Assembly (NCBI GenBank): GCA_018065105.1
Contig: JAGHTX010000043.1
Location: 1-39,606 of the forward strand
Reading direction: 5' to 3'
DNA: 39,606 bases
From: Bacillota bacterium
Lineage (GTDB): Bacteria; Bacillota_I; Bacilli_A; Erysipelotrichales; Erysipelotrichaceae
The position numbers and the translations under genes are program-made. Positions 1 to 7,190 of the stretch are shown piece after piece (positions within the stretch are counted from its first letter, which is position 1; the number at the start of each line of letters is the position of its first letter). Below the pieces are notes generated by a model, which worked only from the letters and a program-made list of their open reading frames with translations, did not search any database and had not been told where the DNA came from.

Positions 1-465
1 CTGAAAACAAATTAATAGATTTCATCAGTATTCATAATAGTGATAGAACACCATTCTATCTTTTAGAAAAAATCATTCAATTAATGCTAATAACATAAAT
101 ACTCAAATGATGGATTCTAATATGGTAATTAATAGATCTGCAGATATACACCTTATAGAAGAAGCTAAAAAAGCGTTTTGACTACTTGAGTTGTCATCGA
201 ATAGAGGGAAGATATATTTAAAAGATTCTATAAAGATCATAATAGATTTCCTTCTTTTTTATTGGTCCGTGTAATGTCACTATATCATTTCATGACCACC
301 TTTTCGCATCAAACAGACATCATTATTATCGGAATGTTAGTCTAATAATGGGTGATTATACCTAAAATGATTTATAAAGGTATAAGTGTATCCAATGTAA
401 AAGACATTATGTTGGATGCACTCTTTTTTATGATCTTTCTATTTGGAAAAAAAGGGGGAAAGAGG
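1..465. other. Gene-poor stretch with a possible decayed 3' coding remnant
   Basis: No complete gene is seen. Plus frame 3 is open from the window edge to a TAA at 96-98 and reads like the end of a protein (ends in LLEKIIQLMLIT). Frame 2 gives a separate protein-like stretch ending at a TGA at 179-181 (ends LIEEAKKAF). The two would join if a frameshift occurred near position 60-70, so a degraded element gene is possible. From 182 to 465 I see only AT-rich DNA without a convincing promoter, terminator or ORF. Confidence 0.25.
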
Positions 466-588
466 ATGAAAGAGTTTCATTATTGCGAGTACTCGTTTTA
501 CGAGTACTTATCGCTCAAAGTTGGTAAAGGTCGAGTACGCAAATTTATTCATTTATTGCTAAAATTATTACAGGTGGAAATTCTATGA
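466..588 (+). CDS. Small hypothetical protein, translationally coupled to the HTH regulator
   Basis: A 40-residue ORF starts at ATG 466 behind a purine-rich ribosome site (GGGGG at about 453 and GAGG at 462). It ends with a TGA that overlaps the ATG of the next gene as ATGA, a classic coupling arrangement. The first half is aromatic-rich because it is encoded by CGAGTAC repeats (486-540). The second half is basic, then leucine-rich. An upstream in-frame start at 352 is open but has no ribosome site. I recognise no family. It may be a leader ORF controlling the regulator or a real small element protein. Confidence 0.4.
   Translation: MKEFHYCEYSFYEYLSLKVGKGRVRKFIHLLLKLLQVEIL
486..540. repeat. 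Three CGAGTAC repeats, one inside a perfect 10-bp palindrome
   Basis: CGAGTAC occurs at 486-492, 501-507 and 532-538. The first copy is part of the perfect palindrome CGAGTACTCG at 486-495. Such clustered repeats just upstream of an HTH gene resemble operators, although they also lie inside the small ORF at 466-588. Confidence 0.45.
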
Positions 589-983
589 AAGAAACAAAGG
601 ATTATCGAAAACAGGTCGGAAAAAGGATTAGGATTGTACAGCATTTATGCGACCAAGTAGATCAGAATATGGCTGATAGCCTGGGATTATCAATACAACA
701 GTATCGAAAGCTAATATCAGGTATGCATGAAATAGGAGTAGATAAATTGTATTTTATCATTGAAACCTTAAAGCCTGATATGAATTATGTCTTTTATGGA
801 GATCACTCAAATGGTTTCTTTTTTGATAAAAAGATTACAGAAGAAAAAGATGTGAAAAGAATTATCAAGGAAGTAGTTGCATATACTTTAAATCTTCCCA
901 AAAAGGACAGAGTAAACATTTGTATGACACTTATTGATGCAAATAAAACAATTTTTCAATCAATAGCACAGATGGATGAGTAG
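585..983 (+). CDS. Helix-turn-helix transcriptional regulator of the element
   Basis: This 132-residue protein has a Cro/C1 (XRE)-like N-terminal region: a basic start, then a helix-turn-helix with the pattern NMADSLGLSIQQYRKLISG at about residues 27-45, followed by a helix resembling the 'L..I...L' of XRE domains. The C-terminal half is predicted helical and matches no enzyme I know. It begins at ATG 585, four bases overlapped with the small ORF before it, and GGTGG lies about 8 bases upstream. A strong terminator follows at 990. It probably controls the element's own genes, perhaps through the CGAGTAC repeats just upstream; the target is inferred from position only. Confidence 0.65.
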   Translation: MKETKDYRKQVGKRIRIVQHLCDQVDQNMADSLGLSIQQYRKLISGMHEIGVDKLYFIIETLKPDMNYVFYGDHSNGFFFDKKITEEKDVKRIIKEVVAYTLNLPKKDRVNICMTLIDANKTIFQSIAQMDE

Positions 984-989
984 TACTAA

Positions 990-1016
990 GGCATATTTTA
1001 AATATGCCGTTTTAAA
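990..1016 (+). terminator. Intrinsic terminator after the HTH gene
   Basis: A near-perfect hairpin at 990-1008 (GGCATATTT / AAATATGCC) is followed by GTTTTAAAA. It separates the regulator from the toxin-xis-int block. Confidence 0.65.
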
Positions 1017-1285
1017 ATAACCGATTGAAATGAGATCTGAATTATGTCAAATCTGATTCCAATTTGTTATTGGACTGATCTTTGAAAAGTTAATTACCTG
1101 GTAAACACATATAATGATACGTTGGATAACTCGACTGATACTGTCGGGACCATGAAATTTGGACGAGCTAATAGGCTATTTATCAGGATCCCTTAGTTTA
1201 TGGGTATAAACAAATAATAAACAATCGTAAATACAGCATCAGAAGTATTTTTTTATGCTTCTGATCTACATAGGAGGATAATAAA
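1017..1285 (+). promoter_or_regulatory. Promoter and leader region of the toxin-xis-int block
   Basis: A TATAAT box at 1110-1115 has a weak -35 but overlaps the near-palindrome TTACCTGGTAA at 1094-1104, which looks like an operator. Transcription would start near 1122 and leave a leader of about 160 bases. The leader ends in an 8-bp hairpin at 1238-1265 (ATCAGAAG / CTTCTGAT, U-rich loop) that abuts the AGGAGG ribosome site at about 1272 and may limit toxin translation. The 12-mer GATCTTTGAAAA at 1077-1088 recurs at 3331-3342. No gene is seen here. Confidence 0.4.
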
Positions 1286-1690
1286 ATGAATCTACCGAGA
1301 AGAGGAGAAATCTACTATGCCGATTTGGAACCAACTAGAGGTAGTGAGCAGGGAGGAATCCGACCTGTTCTTATTATCGGGAACAACAGTGGAAACAGGC
1401 ATAGTAGTATTGCATTGGTTGCTTGTATATCAAGAACAAAGAACGAAGATGGATACAAAGCAACACATTACCATATCAAGAAATGGCAGGAAGCTGGATT
1501 AAAAGAACCATCTTATGACATGCTTGAACACCAACGTACTATAGATCAGTCAAGGTTTCTGAACTATCTGGGCTCATTGGATAAGAACGAGATGATCGGA
1601 GTGGAATGGTACATTCTGGTTAGTGCTGCCATGAGCAAATGTTATAGGAGAATTATAAGAAGGAGACCTAATCATGGAAGAAAAAAGTAG
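1286..1690 (+). CDS. PemK/MazF-like endoribonuclease toxin (no visible antitoxin)
   Basis: The 134-residue protein has the hallmarks of the PemK/MazF fold: an N-terminal RRGEIYYADL strand, the loop GSEQGGIRPVLII containing the conserved Arg-Pro (about residues 20-32), and a following strand ending in the SRT segment. Members cleave mRNA at short sequence motifs, normally held in check by a co-encoded antitoxin. Here the gene starts behind a good AGGAGG site and its 3' end overlaps the excisionase gene by 17 bases. No short antitoxin ORF is seen directly upstream or downstream. Such orphan PemK-like genes beside xis/int may stabilise the element or act in its excision control; that role is inference. 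Confidence 0.85.
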   Translation: MNLPRRGEIYYADLEPTRGSEQGGIRPVLIIGNNSGNRHSSIALVACISRTKNEDGYKATHYHIKKWQEAGLKEPSYDMLEHQRTIDQSRFLNYLGSLDKNEMIGVEWYILVSAAMSKCYRRIIRRRPNHGRKK

Positions 1691-1892
1691 TAACAATGTT
1701 GATATTTGTGATAAGGTACTTCTCACTTTCAAAGAAGCTTCAAAATACTTTGGGGTGGGAGAAAAAACTTTAAAAAATTACATATCACATCATATGGATC
1801 CGGAGTTTGTAGTACGTGTTGGTAAAAGTGATATAAGAATAAAACGAAGACCTTTCCAAAAACACATAGAAGAAAAAGTGTCGAGGATGTAA
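1674..1892 (+). CDS. xis: Tn916-type excisionase
   Basis: A 72-residue basic protein with a winged-helix/MerR-like DNA-binding pattern (LTFKEASKYFGVGEKTLKNYI at residues ~16-36, split here by a short N-terminal tail) and a basic C-terminus. This is the size and pattern of Tn916 Xis, the directionality factor that bends attachment-site DNA to favour excision. It overlaps the toxin by 17 bases, which suggests co-translation, and is followed by a hairpin terminator and then the integrase. Confidence 0.8.
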   Translation: MEEKSSNNVDICDKVLLTFKEASKYFGVGEKTLKNYISHHMDPEFVVRVGKSDIRIKRRPFQKHIEEKVSRM

Positions 1893-1921
1893 ATCCCGAT
1901 TTTGTACATTAGAAAAATGGG

Positions 1922-1963
1922 CTGGATATTTATAAAATCTTTATATATCCAGTCTTTGTTTTT
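1922..1963 (+). terminator. Hairpin with T-tract between xis and int
   Basis: CTGGATAT-type left arm starting at 1922 pairs with ATATCCAG ending at 1952, followed by TCTTTGTTTTT. It sits just before the int ribosome site (GGAGGTG, 1964-1970), so it may both terminate xis transcripts and limit int expression. Confidence 0.55.
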
Positions 1964-1979
1964 GGAGGTGAGTTAATTA

Positions 1980-3194
1980 ATGGCTGAGAAAAGAAGAGAT
2001 AGCAGAGGTAGAATTTTGCAGACTGGTGAGACACAGAGAAGTGATGGCAGCTATAGATATAAGACCAGAGTAAATGGAAAAGAAATATATCTTACTAGCT
2101 GGCGATTGATACGTTCTGATGTGACTCCGAAAGGAAAAAAGGATTCTCTTTGCTTAAGAGATCAGATCAGGGAACTGAACTGGGATATTGACGAGAAGAT
2201 CCATTTTCAAGGTGGAGGATACACTGTATTTTCTCTTGCGTCTAAATATTGTTCGCAAAAGGTTGGGGTAAAAAAGACAACGAAAGTAGGATACCAAACT
2301 GTATTAAATATTCTAAAGAAGGAAAAGTTTTCGTCGATGAAAATTGCTGATGTTGGAATGATTGAGGCAAAAGAATTCTTAATCAAACTTCAGAGAGATG
2401 ATAGCAGAAGTTTTAGTTCAATACACTGTGTTAGAGGTGTTTTAAGACCTGCATTTCAAAGTGCTGTAGATGATAATTTGATCCGTAAGAATCCATTTGA
2501 ATTTCCTTTATCTGAAGTGCTGATCGATGATTCAACAAGAAGACAGGCACTGACAAGGAAACAGATGAAACAGTTTTTGGAGTTTGTCAAAAGAGACAAT
2601 CATTATTCCCAGTATTATGAAGGAATGTATATATTGTTTCATACTGGGATGCGAATTTCCGAATTTTGTGGATTGACGCATAGTGACATTGATTTAAAAA
2701 ATAGAGTAGTTTCCGTAAATCGTCAATTATTGTATCGAGGGAAGAATGATATGTGGGTCGAATCGACAAAGAGTACAAGTGGAGAAAGACTATTACCAAT
2801 TCCTGCAAAAGATGAGGAATTATTCAGATGCTTTGAGCATCTTTATAAAAAGGCCAAGAAAAGAAAGAGCAATCCTTCTGTTGGTAAGGTAAAGGGATTC
2901 CTTTATTTGAGTGAAGCAGGGTTGCCGATGGTTGGATATCAATGGAGCAAGAAGTTTACTTTTGCGGTGTCATCCTATAATAGAATGTATAAAGAAGAGC
3001 TGCCTAAAATCACACCACATGTATGCAGGCACACATACTGTTCACTTATGATCAAGTCAGGTGCGAATCCTAAAACGGTTCAAAAACTCATGGGACATGC
3101 AAGCATAGAAATAACGATGGATCTGTACACGCACATGAATATTGATGATATAAAGGACGATATAGACAGTCTGAACTACGAGGAAATATTCTAG
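1980..3194 (+). CDS. int: Tyrosine recombinase, Tn916 integrase type
   Basis: At 404 residues the protein is nearly identical in size to Tn916 Int. It has an N-terminal arm-binding domain (about residues 1-75, starting with the basic EKRRDSRGR region), a core-binding SAM-like domain (about 80-180) and a C-terminal catalytic domain. The full catalytic set can be placed: R225 (HTGMRISE), K264 (TKSTSGER), H347 and R350 (HVCRHTY), H373 (LMGHAS) and nucleophile Y383 (DLYTHM). The enzyme should integrate and excise the element by strand exchange with a 3'-phosphotyrosine intermediate. The start at ATG 1980 is supported by GGAGGTG at 1964-1970. It is intact. Confidence 0.95.
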   Translation: MAEKRRDSRGRILQTGETQRSDGSYRYKTRVNGKEIYLTSWRLIRSDVTPKGKKDSLCLRDQIRELNWDIDEKIHFQGGGYTVFSLASKYCSQKVGVKKTTKVGYQTVLNILKKEKFSSMKIADVGMIEAKEFLIKLQRDDSRSFSSIHCVRGVLRPAFQSAVDDNLIRKNPFEFPLSEVLIDDSTRRQALTRKQMKQFLEFVKRDNHYSQYYEGMYILFHTGMRISEFCGLTHSDIDLKNRVVSVNRQLLYRGKNDMWVESTKSTSGERLLPIPAKDEELFRCFEHLYKKAKKRKSNPSVGKVKGFLYLSEAGLPMVGYQWSKKFTFAVSSYNRMYKEELPKITPHVCRHTYCSLMIKSGANPKTVQKLMGHASIEITMDLYTHMNIDDIKDDIDSLNYEEIF

Positions 3195-3342
3195 TCCTAT
3201 GCCAAGTGATACGACAAATATGACAAAAAAGGGGATACGCCATTTTCCCCGACAATTATGCCGTTTTCCCCAAAAGGGGAAAGCGACAAATGCCATGGGA
3301 AGTTTACCCCAAATTTTACCCCAATCTTTAGATCTTTGAAAA
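3195..3342. other. Non-coding terminal region of the element with short repeats
   Basis: After the integrase stop there are related ACGACAA/GCGACAA motifs (about 3211 and 3283), a hairpin TTTTCCCC / GGGGAAA (about 3262-3281) and the tandem TTTACCCC / TTTTACCCC (about 3303-3322). Integrase arm-binding sites normally lie here in Tn916-type elements. The core attachment site itself cannot be identified without an empty-site sequence. Confidence 0.4.
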
Positions 3343-3421
3343 TCACCTTATGCAACTATATGCTACAATATAGCTTGTAGAGAGGAAAAATGTTGGTTAT
3401 GTTGAAAAAACGACGTATTTT

Positions 3422-3450
3422 TTCACAAAGCTGGCATATCTTGGTATATA
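3422..3450 (+). promoter_or_regulatory. Possible promoter of the phosphatase gene, leaderless arrangement
   Basis: TTCACA (3422-3427) and TATATA (3445-3450) are spaced by 17 bases. Only five bases separate the -10 box from the ATG at 3456, so transcription would start at about the initiation codon. Confidence 0.35.
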
Positions 3451-3455
3451 AACGC

Positions 3456-3941
3456 ATGATTAAAGTTCTATTCATCTGCCACGGCAATATATGTCGTTCA
3501 CCTATGTCTGAATTTATACTAAAAGACATGGTGGAAAAAAGAGGCTTAAAAGATATGTTTGAAATTGCTTCAGCCGCTACTTCTACAGAAGAAATTTGGG
3601 GCGATCGGGGCAATCCTGTTTATCCACCATCACAACGAGAATTAAAGAAACATGGGATAGGAAATACAGCGTATACGAATTTTAGTAATAAAAGAGCACG
3701 ACAAGTAAGAAAAAGTGATTATACTTACTACGATTATCTTCTATGTGCGGATTCAGCCAATATTCGTAATACTTTACGTATTGTCGGAAAAGATCCAGAA
3801 CATAAGATTAAGTTATTGCTAGATTATACATCGAATCCTAGAAGTATTGCCGATCCTTGGTATACCGATAATTTTGAAATCACGTATAATGATATTGTGG
3901 AAGGATGTACAGCCTTTCTAGAAAGTGTGCTTTATGATTAA
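3456..3941 (+). CDS. Low-molecular-weight protein-tyrosine phosphatase
   Basis: The protein opens with the family signature VLFICHGNICRSPM, giving the CX5RS phosphate-binding loop with nucleophile Cys near residue 8. It has the general-acid Asp in DPWY near residue 130. Length of about 161 residues matches the family. These cytoplasmic enzymes dephosphorylate phosphotyrosine on proteins through a phosphocysteine intermediate. An in-frame start at 3390 has an AGAGG site close by and would add 22 residues absent from the family; I prefer 3456 by homology, with a promoter placed to make a leaderless message. The gene overlaps the next by eight bases. It is the first chromosomal gene after the integrated element, so its original upstream DNA may have been replaced. 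Confidence 0.9.
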   Translation: MIKVLFICHGNICRSPMSEFILKDMVEKRGLKDMFEIASAATSTEEIWGDRGNPVYPPSQRELKKHGIGNTAYTNFSNKRARQVRKSDYTYYDYLLCADSANIRNTLRIVGKDPEHKIKLLLDYTSNPRSIADPWYTDNFEITYNDIVEGCTAFLESVLYD

Positions 3942-4761
3942 ACAGAATTTACATTCTCACTGTATTTACTGTGATGGAAAAAATACATTGGAAGAAATGG
4001 TATTATCTGCCATCGATAAGAACTTTACGATTTTAGGATTATCCTCTCATGCTTATTCACCTCACGATGATGTAGGAATGAGCAAGGAAGTTCAAGAAAT
4101 CTACAAAAAAGAAATCTTAGAGTTAAAAGAAAAGTATAAAGACAAAATTCAAATTTTCTTAGGATTGGAACAGGACATTACTTATCGTACGGAAGATCCA
4201 GAAAGCTTTGAATACTTAATCGGATCGAAACACTACATGGAAAAGAATGGAGAATATCGAGGAATTGATTACTCCAGCGAAGTTACAACATCTATGGTAA
4301 ACGACTGGTACAATGGAAGCTTTTTAGAATATGCCAAAGATTATTACGAAGGTATGAAAGAAATAGCTACCTGGGATGAAATCGATATTGTTGGTCACAT
4401 AGATCTATTAATGAAATTTAATGAAGACCAGTCTTCTATCCAATTTGATGATCCACAATATCTAGCCTATGCATACGATGCGATTGATTGTCTTGTAGAA
4501 GCTAATAAGATTCTAGAAGTTAATACCGGAGCCATTGCTCGAGGATATAGAACACTTCCTTATCCTCATCAAACTCTATTAGAATACATGGCAAAAAAAG
4601 GAGCTCGTATTCTATTGAACAGCGATTGTCATGATAAAGATTATCTAGACTGTGCGTATGAATTGTCTTTAGATTTAATAAAAAAAGCTGGATTTACTTC
4701 TATGGAGGTATTAACGGAAAACGGATTTGTATCCACTCCAATTGAAAAGTTTATAGCTTAA
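3934..4761 (+). CDS. PHP-domain phosphatase, histidinol-phosphatase (HisJ/HisK) type
   Basis: The 275-residue protein has the PHP metal-binding pattern: HSH near residues 7-9 (LHSHCIYCDG), a Glu/Asp in the LGLEQDI strand, IVGHIDLL near residue 150, and the C-terminal NSDCHD. PHP phosphatases hydrolyse histidinol phosphate in histidine synthesis, but many relatives act on other phosphomonoesters, and no other his gene is in view. The GTG at 3925 is possible but ATG 3934 fits the family start. It overlaps the tyrosine phosphatase gene, so the two are probably co-transcribed, and ends at a strong terminator at 4767. Confidence 0.85.
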   Translation: MIKQNLHSHCIYCDGKNTLEEMVLSAIDKNFTILGLSSHAYSPHDDVGMSKEVQEIYKKEILELKEKYKDKIQIFLGLEQDITYRTEDPESFEYLIGSKHYMEKNGEYRGIDYSSEVTTSMVNDWYNGSFLEYAKDYYEGMKEIATWDEIDIVGHIDLLMKFNEDQSSIQFDDPQYLAYAYDAIDCLVEANKILEVNTGAIARGYRTLPYPHQTLLEYMAKKGARILLNSDCHDKDYLDCAYELSLDLIKKAGFTSMEVLTENGFVSTPIEKFIA

Positions 4762-4766
4762 GAATT

Positions 4767-4798
4767 GTGCATATGTATTGGAACATATGCACTTTTTT
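4767..4798 (+). terminator. Terminator after the PHP phosphatase gene
   Basis: Perfect 10-bp stem GTGCATATGT / ACATATGCAC with a six-base loop, followed by six T residues. It isolates the phosphatase pair from the downstream operon. Confidence 0.85.
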
Positions 4799-4806
4799 AG
4801 TAGAAT
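4778..4806 (+). promoter_or_regulatory. Candidate promoter of the hydE-hypE operon
   Basis: TTGGAA (4778-4783) and TAGAAT (4801-4806) are separated by exactly 17 bases. The sites overlap the preceding terminator. Transcription would begin near 4813, leaving a leader of about 128 bases before hydE. Confidence 0.45.
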
Positions 4807-4812
4807 GAATAT

Positions 4813-4923
4813 AGCTATTCTGACACCGAAGCATGTATATCCTGAGGGGAAAGGTAAGCCAAAAAAGAAAAAACTTTATTATTACTCTTTTTATGGTGCC
4901 CTTATGGATAATAAGGGCTTTTT
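4813..4923 (+). promoter_or_regulatory. Operon leader with intrinsic terminator (candidate attenuator)
   Basis: An 8-bp perfect hairpin (GCCCTTAT 4898-4905, loop GGATA, ATAAGGGC 4911-4918) followed by five T residues stands only about five bases upstream of the hydE ribosome site. No promoter fits between the terminator and hydE, so transcription must pass it. TGAGGG at 4843-4848 can pair with CCCTTA of the left arm and would form a competing antiterminator. The leader matches no riboswitch class I know. Confidence 0.5.
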
Positions 4924-4940
4924 ATATGGAGAAAAGTTTT

Positions 4941-5999
4941 ATGAAACAAGAAGTAAAGTTGTTAATAGATAAACTATATAAAACACAGGAATTAACTAAA
5001 GAAGAATGGGTAAAGGTAATCAAAGAAAGAGATGAAGAAAGTGCAGAGTATATCTTTTCTTTAGCGCAGCCTTTAGCCCAAAAACACTTTGGGAATCAAA
5101 TCTACACAAGAGGATTGATTGAATTTACCAATATCTGTCGAAACGATTGTCTATATTGCGGGATTCGCAAGAGTAACACAAATGTAGACCGATATCGATT
5201 AACTTTGGAACAAATCTTAGAATGTTGTAAAGAAGGCTATAAATTAGGCTTTCGTACCTTTGTTCTGCAAGGAGGCGAAGATGCTGGTTTTTCTAAAGAA
5301 AAATTAGCTCAAATCATTTCCACAATAAAAAAAGAATATCCCGATGCTGCGATTACCCTATCCTTTGGGGAATGGGCATATGAAGACTATAAATTATGGA
5401 AAGAAGCCGGAGCCGATCGTTATTTGTTACGACACGAAACCGCCAGTGAAGAGCACTATAAAAAACTACACCCAAGCGATCTATCCCTTTCAAATCGTAT
5501 GCGCTGTCTTCAGGATTTAAAATCTCTAGGCTATCAAGTGGGAACTGGATTTATGGTAGGCTCTCCTTTCCAAACCGAAGAAGAACTTGCCACAGATTTT
5601 CTATTCTTAAAAGAATTTAAGCCAGAAATGATCGGAATTGGACCATTCATTCCACATCATCAGACCCCATTTAGAGACAAAGAAGCAGGAAGCTTAGAAC
5701 TCACAGTATATTGTCTGGGATTGTTACGATTGATGTTACCCGATGTATTATTACCGGCTACAACGGCTTTAGGAACAATATCACCAATGGGTCGTGAACA
5801 AGGTATTAAAGCGGGTGCTAATGTCATTATGCCAAATCTTTCACCACTGTCCTTGCGCAAGAAATACACACTTTACGACAATAAAATTGGAACAAGTGAT
5901 GAATCCAAAAAGAATGTTGAAGTATTAAAAGAGAAAATGAAAGCCATTGGATACGAACTCGCCGTATCTCGTGGAGACTATAAAAAAATGGAGGAATAA
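4941..5999 (+). CDS. hydE: HydE-type radical SAM protein ([FeFe]-hydrogenase H-cluster maturase family)
   Basis: The 352-residue protein has the radical SAM motif CX3CX2C at Cys66, Cys70 and Cys73 (ICRNDCLYCGIR), then the SAM-binding GGED motif near residue 112, and C-terminal motifs typical of HydE (GIGPFIPHHQTPF, LLPATTALGT, NVIMPNLSP). HydE acts on the HydG product on the way to the diiron subcluster of the H-cluster. Auxiliary cluster cysteines present near the C-terminus of some HydE proteins are missing: the DNKIGTSDESKKN region has none, as in many functional homologues. The start at ATG 4941 is backed by GGAG about 9 bases upstream; a 36-residue longer version from 4833 would be read through the terminator hairpin and is rejected. 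hydF follows three bases later. Confidence 0.9.
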   Translation: MKQEVKLLIDKLYKTQELTKEEWVKVIKERDEESAEYIFSLAQPLAQKHFGNQIYTRGLIEFTNICRNDCLYCGIRKSNTNVDRYRLTLEQILECCKEGYKLGFRTFVLQGGEDAGFSKEKLAQIISTIKKEYPDAAITLSFGEWAYEDYKLWKEAGADRYLLRHETASEEHYKKLHPSDLSLSNRMRCLQDLKSLGYQVGTGFMVGSPFQTEEELATDFLFLKEFKPEMIGIGPFIPHHQTPFRDKEAGSLELTVYCLGLLRLMLPDVLLPATTALGTISPMGREQGIKAGANVIMPNLSPLSLRKKYTLYDNKIGTSDESKKNVEVLKEKMKAIGYELAVSRGDYKKMEE

Positions 6000-6002
6000 A
6001 GT

Positions 6003-7187
6003 ATGAGCTTAAACAATACACCCAGTGCCAATCGAATCCACATTGGATTCTTTGGACAAAGAAATGCCGGAAAATCCAGCGTGGTTAATGCAGTAACCAA
6101 TCAAGATTTAGCCTTGGTATCCGATGTCAAAGGAACCACAACTGACCCTGTCTATAAAGCAATGGAACTTCTTCCATTAGGACCTGTTGTGATTATTGAT
6201 ACACCAGGCTTTGATGATGAAGGAACACTAGGTGAAATGCGCGTTAAAAAGACCAAACAAGTTCTAAATAAAACCGATATCGCTATTCTAGTAGTCGATG
6301 GAACGATTGGAAAAAGTGCTTGTGATAACGAACTGATTTTTCTATTTGAAAAGAAAGAAATTCCCTATCTTGTCGTCTACAATAAGAGTGATTTAGTAAA
6401 AGATGAAATCTCTTTATCCGATAATGAAATCAGTGTCAGTGCCCTAAAAAAGACAAACATTTGGGAACTAAAAGAAAAAATTGGACAAACTGTAAAACTG
6501 GAAGAAAAGAAACCAATCGTAGCCGATTTAGTAAATCCATTGGATACGGTTGTACTCGTTGTACCGATTGATGAATCCGCACCAAAAGGAAGACTGATCC
6601 TTCCTCAGCAACAAACCATTCGTGATTTGTTGGAAGCCGGAGCTATCAGTGTGGTAGTAAAAGAAACAGAATTAAAAGAAACATTAGAAAAATTGAACAA
6701 CAAGGTAGCCATGGTCATTACCGATTCCCAAGCCTTTGAAGAAGTGGTCAAAGATGTTCCAAAAGGAATTCTATTAACTTCTTTCTCAATTCTAATGGCA
6801 CGCTACAAAGGCTATTTAGAAACCGCTGTACAAGGTGTGGAAGCCATTGACACATTATCAGATGGAGACATTGTCTTGATTTCTGAAGGATGTACACACC
6901 ACCGTCAATGTAACGACATTGGTAGTGTGAAAATTCCTCGCTGGATCAAGAATTACACAAAAAAGAATATCGAAATTCAAACAACTTCGGGAATGGAATT
7001 TCCAGAAGATCTATCAAAATATAAAATGATCATTCACTGTGGTGGATGTATGTTAAACGAAAGAGAAGTAAAATACCGTATGAAATGTGCAGTGGATCAA
7101 GGTATCCCATTCACAAACTATGGTATTATGATTGCCCACATGAAAGGCATCTTAAAACGTAGCATTGAAGTATTTAATGAGGAATAG
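6003..7187 (+). CDS. hydF: HydF-type GTPase and cluster scaffold
   Basis: The 394-residue protein carries an N-terminal Era-like GTPase domain (P-loop GQRNAGKSS at 18-26, DTPG at 66-69, NKSD at 127-130), a dimerisation region, and the C-terminal iron-sulfur domain with Cys297 (GCTHHRQC) plus Cys346 and Cys349 (HCGGCM), the three ligands of the HydF [4Fe-4S] cluster. HydF assembles and delivers the H-cluster diiron precursor to apo-hydrogenase. All key residues are present, so it should be functional. It starts after a GGAGG site inside the hydE tail and is followed three bases later by a nifH-like gene, which is not a usual neighbour for hydF. Confidence 0.93.
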   Translation: MSLNNTPSANRIHIGFFGQRNAGKSSVVNAVTNQDLALVSDVKGTTTDPVYKAMELLPLGPVVIIDTPGFDDEGTLGEMRVKKTKQVLNKTDIAILVVDGTIGKSACDNELIFLFEKKEIPYLVVYNKSDLVKDEISLSDNEISVSALKKTNIWELKEKIGQTVKLEEKKPIVADLVNPLDTVVLVVPIDESAPKGRLILPQQQTIRDLLEAGAISVVVKETELKETLEKLNNKVAMVITDSQAFEEVVKDVPKGILLTSFSILMARYKGYLETAVQGVEAIDTLSDGDIVLISEGCTHHRQCNDIGSVKIPRWIKNYTKKNIEIQTTSGMEFPEDLSKYKMIIHCGGCMLNEREVKYRMKCAVDQGIPFTNYGIMIAHMKGILKRSIEVFNEE

Positions 7188-7190
7188 ACT

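Larger units (their letters stand above)
1..3342. mobile_element. Right end of a Tn916-type integrative element (left end outside window)
   Basis: A module of HTH regulator, PemK/MazF-like toxin, excisionase and tyrosine integrase, all on the plus strand and ending with the integrase, is the usual order at the integrase end of Tn916-family conjugative elements. Downstream of the integrase stop lies about 150 bases of non-coding DNA with short repeated motifs, then ordinary chromosomal genes. No conjugation, relaxase or replication genes are in view, so the element type and left boundary cannot be set. The right boundary is placed only approximately at 3342, in the AT-rich stretch before the phosphatase gene. 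Confidence 0.6.

Noticed and set aside
3390-3455. Longer start for the tyrosine phosphatase
   Set aside because: A ribosome-site-like AGAGG exists, but the 22 extra residues are absent from the family; the shorter start begins at the conserved strand.
4813-4900. Known riboswitch in the hydE leader
   Set aside because: Conserved cores of TPP, cobalamin, FMN, SAM, Moco, NiCo, fluoride, ZTP and c-di-GMP classes were looked for by eye and not seen.
4833-4940. N-terminal 36-residue extension of HydE
   Set aside because: It crosses the terminator hairpin at 4898-4923, is unlike HydE proteins, and ATG 4941 has its own ribosome site.
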